Of a stretch of DNA of 64,000 nucleotides, positions 60,201 to 64,000 are shown piece after piece. A program made the position numbers and the translations under genes. Numbering within the stretch: the stretch's first letter is position 1; each line of letters starts with the position of its first letter. Below the pieces are notes generated by a model. It had not been told where the DNA came from and ran no database searches. It saw only the letters and a list, made by a program, of their open reading frames with translations. This DNA is from Paramecium sonneborni (taxonomy: Eukaryota; Ciliophora; Oligohymenophorea; Peniculida; Parameciidae): contig CAJJDN010000007.1 of NCBI GenBank assembly GCA_905182985.1, positions 53,443 through 117,442 of the forward strand. Reading direction: 5' to 3'.

Positions 60201-63200
60201 AAATAATTACAGGTAGATAAAAAAGAAGATGAAGATAATGAATCAAAATAGATTAATTATTTTTGGCAATTATTTGTATCTTTATTATCAGATGATGAAT
60301 TTGTTCATAATGCAATAAAGGAAGAAAAACAAATATTTGCAAATAGTGTTTGGAATGTTAGTTAGATGTTTTAATCTGATATTAAATCTGATTAAAAAGA
60401 TTTAGTCTTAAATTAAGAAGATGTTGTTAAAAATTTATTGAATTATTTATAATATTGGTAAGTTAATGCAGCTGATAAAAAAAGTGTACTTTTTATTTTT
60501 AAAGCATTAAAATAAATTTTGAAAAATCCATTTAGATCTGATGATTTAGATGAATTAAGAGAGAGATAAGAAATATTTAATAAATTAAATGCAACTAAAA
60601 TTCTAATGTAATTATTATGGAGTGAAGATGAAAATGATTTATAATATTTAACAACTCTTTTATCTCTATTTTGTATGTTACTAAAAAAAGGTAATTTAGT
60701 TGTTTAAACAACAATTTTGGAATATTCTAAATCAAATTAAGAATGTGAAAAATTATATTTTAAATTGAATTTGATAATTTCTAATTATATTAATTCAAAT
60801 CCAGCTGAATTAAAATAATAAGGAAAATTATAAACTAAATTGATTTGTAAAACCTTATAATTTATGTAATTATTATGTGAAGGACATAATTTATAATTAT
60901 AGGAATATTTGCATTAATAAACAAATTCTAAAACATCTTATGATTTAGTTTTATAAATAGTGAGACTTTAATAATGTATAAAAATAGATAATAAAAATTA
61001 TGGAATTGTAACATAATGCTTTGATACAATAACTGAAGTGATTTAAGGGCCTTGTAAAACAAATTAAATAGCATTGTCTAATTCTAAATATATGGAATAT
61101 GTAGTTGATGTATTATCTGAAAATGAGAAACTATTTGAGACATAAGAAGTTGTATAGAAAAAATAAGATGCAAAATTATTAGGAGTTATTTTTAAGTAGG
61201 TATAAACTTAGAAAAAAGAATTTAAAAGTTTTTCTCAGATGGGTTAGTCTAAAGAATAATAAGGAATCAAAAGAAATAAAATAATGGATTAGTCTAAACC
61301 TTATAATTTAACATTACATTTGGCTAAACTAGCTAGATTAAAATTAAAAGCTTTAATTTCATTAGTTTCATTAGTAGAATGTTGTGATTTATAAGATAAT
61401 TTAATTTTAAGAATAATTAGAGCTATTCCAATAAGAGTGTTGACAAATAATATGTCTAGAGTATATTAACTATTTTAGTAACATTTTAAAGATGAATATA
61501 AAGAAGAATTATTTGGTAGAGCTGAATAATAAATTTTTTTAACAGAAGATGAAGAAAAATATGAATTAGTTATTGAAATTGGATTTTATATTTATATTTT
61601 AATGTAAATCTTTGTTGCTAGTAAAAAAGGAAAGGATATTTTATAAGAGGATATAGAAATGAGAGAAATATTAAATGAATTTGATGTTGATAGAGCAGAT
61701 GAATAATAAAATGGATTATTTAGTGGAATTTCTAAATTAGGAGGTTAAATGTTATAAGTTGGTTTAGGAGGACTTCAAAAATTTAAATAAGGAATGGAAG
61801 ATGCAATGAAAAGTGAAGAAGATAGAAAAAAAGAAAAAGAAGCTTAAGAATTAGAAGAAAAAAAAAAGAATAAGGAATTACTAAAAACGTCTATTAGATT
61901 TTTTAAGAAAAATTCATGTTCTATTGAAATAGTTAGAGATGAAAAAGTTTATCAGGTTTTCTTTCCAAAATTACCTTATTGTCATTAATTACCTAAAGAT
62001 TTAAAGACTGAATTTCATGATGAAGTCAATCGTTCAAGTGCAAAAACTAAATTGAATTATCTAATGACAAAATCTGAAAGTATTATTAAAACTATGAAAC
62101 ATGAAGAATATTTAAGAATATTGTTTAATATTAATCCAATATTTGGAGCTATTGCTTCTTAAGGAAAATTATGGGAGCTTTGCTTATTCTTGACAACTAT
62201 AGCAATAAATCTAATTATTTTATTTAGTTATTCATAATTTTTAGTTCCAGAATAATATCTTGATAATTAAAGTAGAGTTTAATATTATAGATTATATGAA
62301 CCTAGATTACTATGGTATGATTAATTAAGTATTACCAAATAAATTATTCTAATATTAGGAATATTAGATTTAGTTTTCTCTTCTTTAATTGTATTTTTCT
62401 TTGCTCTTAAGAGAGCACCTTTAAAAATATATCATATTTGGGTAGGATTTTTTAGTACATAAGGATTTTTTAAAATAATAATTAGATTAATAAAAAATTC
62501 TTTAGTTTCAATATTTGTACTATTATAAGATTTTGAAATTCTATATTATTCAGCTTATATATTAGCAGGAATAGTTGGATTAGCTGCTCATCCTTTCTTT
62601 TTTTGTGTTCATTTGATGGATTTTTTAAAATTAGATTAATTAAAAACTGTTGTTTAAGCAATTTGGAAGCCAAAAGTAGAATTAGGTTTAGCTTTAATGT
62701 TATTAATTATTATTGAATATTATTTTAATATTTTAGCCTGGATAGTATTTTATAATTAATATCCTGCATCAGGAGATTCAGGATAGGAATATTGTAATGA
62801 ATTTTGGAGATGTTTAATTACAACATTTGATTGGACATTTAAATTTACTGGATCTATTGGAGCTCATTTAGAAGATCCTGCTACTTTAGAAGAATTATAA
62901 TAATAAGCTGTTTTATAAGGTGATGAAGATGCTTCATATGATTATGTCAATGCTAATTAAACAGCAATCTATTATGAAAGATTCTTTTTTGACAATTTAT
63001 TTAATATAATGCTTGTGTTTATATTATTAAACATGATTTAAGGTATTATTATTGATACATTTTCATCTTTAAGAGAAGATTTAGCTGAAAAAAATAAAGA
63101 CATGGAATTTAAATGTTTTGTTTGTGGTTTTGATATGGAAACATTAGATAAATCAAGTGATAGTGATAAAGGTTTTGCTTTTCATATCAAATATGAACAT

Positions 63201-63504
63201 CATATGTGGAATTATGTCTTCTATTTTGCATATTTATAATTTAAAGATCCAACTGAATATGATGGTAATGAAACTTTTGTTAGCAATAAAATGGAAAATC
63301 TTGATTTAGGTTGGTTACCTATTAAAAAAGCAAAATGTATTACTGATGAAAATTAAGAAGATAAAAAAAAATTAGAATAATTAGATTTATTAAATAAAAA
63401 GGTAATTATGTCTAAAATATTAATAGGCTGATAAAATAGAAGAAGATTTAACTAAATAAAGTGAAAAAGTAGAAAAAATTTATAAATCCTTGTTGCCTGA
63501 ATGA
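54279..63504 (+). CDS. IP3-receptor/ryanodine-receptor-type Ca2+-release channel
   Basis: Roughly 3,050-residue intracellular Ca2+-release channel. N-terminal beta-trefoil/MIR region: TRWRVEGYHCASNNEKQSE, FWKIESSDQMSGGRVDWNK, YRLRHFQTGRYLQI (55411-55510). Central helical solenoid with RIH-like segments (EYSYIVTNRQNVV, HHPRMLIKLEDGHNKRQ, LLNIFYNHIGLGDQIVDTL) and long Q/K- or acid-rich linkers. C-terminal membrane helices lie at 62170-63060, with pore sequence TFDWTFKFTGSIGAHLEDPA, then the S6-like NIMLVFILLNMIQGIIIDTF. After it comes the diagnostic linker: CFVCGFDMETL and FHIKYEHHMWNYVF, matching the IP3R CxxC...H...EHxMWxY zinc-finger/linker, and LQFKDPTEYDGNETFV. First intron 54532-54553 (AAG); last intron is 25 nt near 63400. 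IP3 binding is not demonstrated. It likely acts in ER, alveolar-sac or contractile-vacuole membranes. Confidence 0.93.
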
Positions 63505-63604
63505 ATCAACAAATTATATTTTAACATAATTTATTTTCAATCTGTTTAATTTCATTTTTTATCTTAGAATTAATTATTCATAAAAAAATAGATTCAAGTT
63601 TTAA

Positions 63605-63979
63605 TCAGTCTATTAATTTATTTTTTTTTTTAAATCTCCCTTTTTTTAGTCTAATAACAAAAAATTTATTTTATCTTAATTCTAAAAACTAACTTGGATT
63701 GGTTTTTGATTCATGGTTATTTTTGGGTTGAGGCTTGTTAAAATTTATGAAATTGCCCTTCTGCCATTAATTCATTTTTAAGTATTTTTGTTCGAAAGAA
63801 CTTTAAAAAAATTCATGTAAGCTTTATTGAGTTATTATCTGAACAATACTTTTATTATCACAATAAAAATATTATAAAATGAGTATTCGAAAAAATAATT
63901 ATGATTAATTATAATTTAGTACTGAATATTTAACTATTTCATTCAAAATTAAAATAATAAACTTATAAAATACTTTCAT
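63605..63979 (-). CDS. Possible small hypothetical protein
   Basis: Open frame of 125 codons from ATG 63979 to TGA 63605. The C-terminal half reads like real protein (SSFEQKYLKMNQWQKGNF, NFNKPQPKNNHESKTNPSQ) and ends in a Lys-rich stretch. The N-terminal half is hydrophobic and may be non-coding or contain introns. The true start may lie beyond the window. It converges on the Ca2+-channel gene with a 100-bp gap. Confidence 0.4.
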
Positions 63980-64000
63980 TAAAAAAATTTCTATATATAA

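Noticed and set aside
1..64000. Telomere repeats, tRNA, rRNA and CRISPR arrays
   Set aside because: I looked along both strands and saw no ciliate telomere repeat at either window end and no structure I could support as an RNA gene or array.

Overview
The window looks like a somatic (macronuclear) chromosome segment of a ciliate, most likely a Paramecium species. Genes read through only if TAA and TAG mean glutamine and TGA is the sole stop. Introns are tiny (about 18-37 nt), base composition is very A+T-rich, and genes are packed with gaps often under 200 bp. All coordinates and splice sites come from hand translation. For most resolved genes I checked that the length minus introns divides by three. 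Because only TGA stops translation and the DNA is so A+T-rich, long open frames arise by chance, so entries resting on an open frame alone carry low confidence.

Layout. 1-6.5 kb: minus-strand genes for a K+ channel with a cyclic-nucleotide-binding domain (cut by the window edge), an SCP/FCP-type phosphatase, an unknown protein and a TPR protein. 6.8-12 kb: a plus-strand gene for a roughly 1,700-residue polytopic membrane protein. 12.7-18 kb: an IQ/MORN protein, an unknown protein, an AGC kinase, an AHSA1-like protein and a poorly resolved gene. 18.2-20.9 kb: a second FCP-type phosphatase gene whose last ~1.18 kb is repeated exactly after a single N, probably an assembly artefact. 21-27.3 kb: a coiled-coil protein, ASF1 histone chaperone, a Rab GTPase, NOP56 and an unknown protein. 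27.3-38.8 kb: a small membrane protein, coiled-coil proteins, a CFAP96-like protein, a large coiled-coil protein, a Cys-rich/pseudokinase/polyQ/MORN protein, LSm2 and a small protein. 39.8-54.1 kb: coiled-coil and polyQ proteins, a probable mitochondrial protein, a START-like protein, an ankyrin protein and several unknowns. 54.3-63.5 kb: a giant IP3-receptor-type Ca2+-release channel. A small minus-strand frame closes the window.

How the genes relate. There are no operons. Housekeeping nuclear functions (ASF1, NOP56, LSm2, two phosphatases) sit among signalling and membrane genes (K+ channel, IP3R-like channel, AGC kinase, Rab) and cytoskeletal or ciliary-type genes (CFAP96-like, MORN and coiled-coil proteins). 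Neighbours are often very close. The CFAP96-like gene is 30 bp from a divergent gene and overlaps a convergent gene by about 40 bp, and two other convergent stops are only 7 and 17 bp apart.

I did not find a convincing wholly new multi-gene system. The most interesting items are the frequent AAG/GAG 3' splice sites, the pseudokinase fusion protein, the altered pore motif of the IP3R-like channel, and the N-joined exact duplication.
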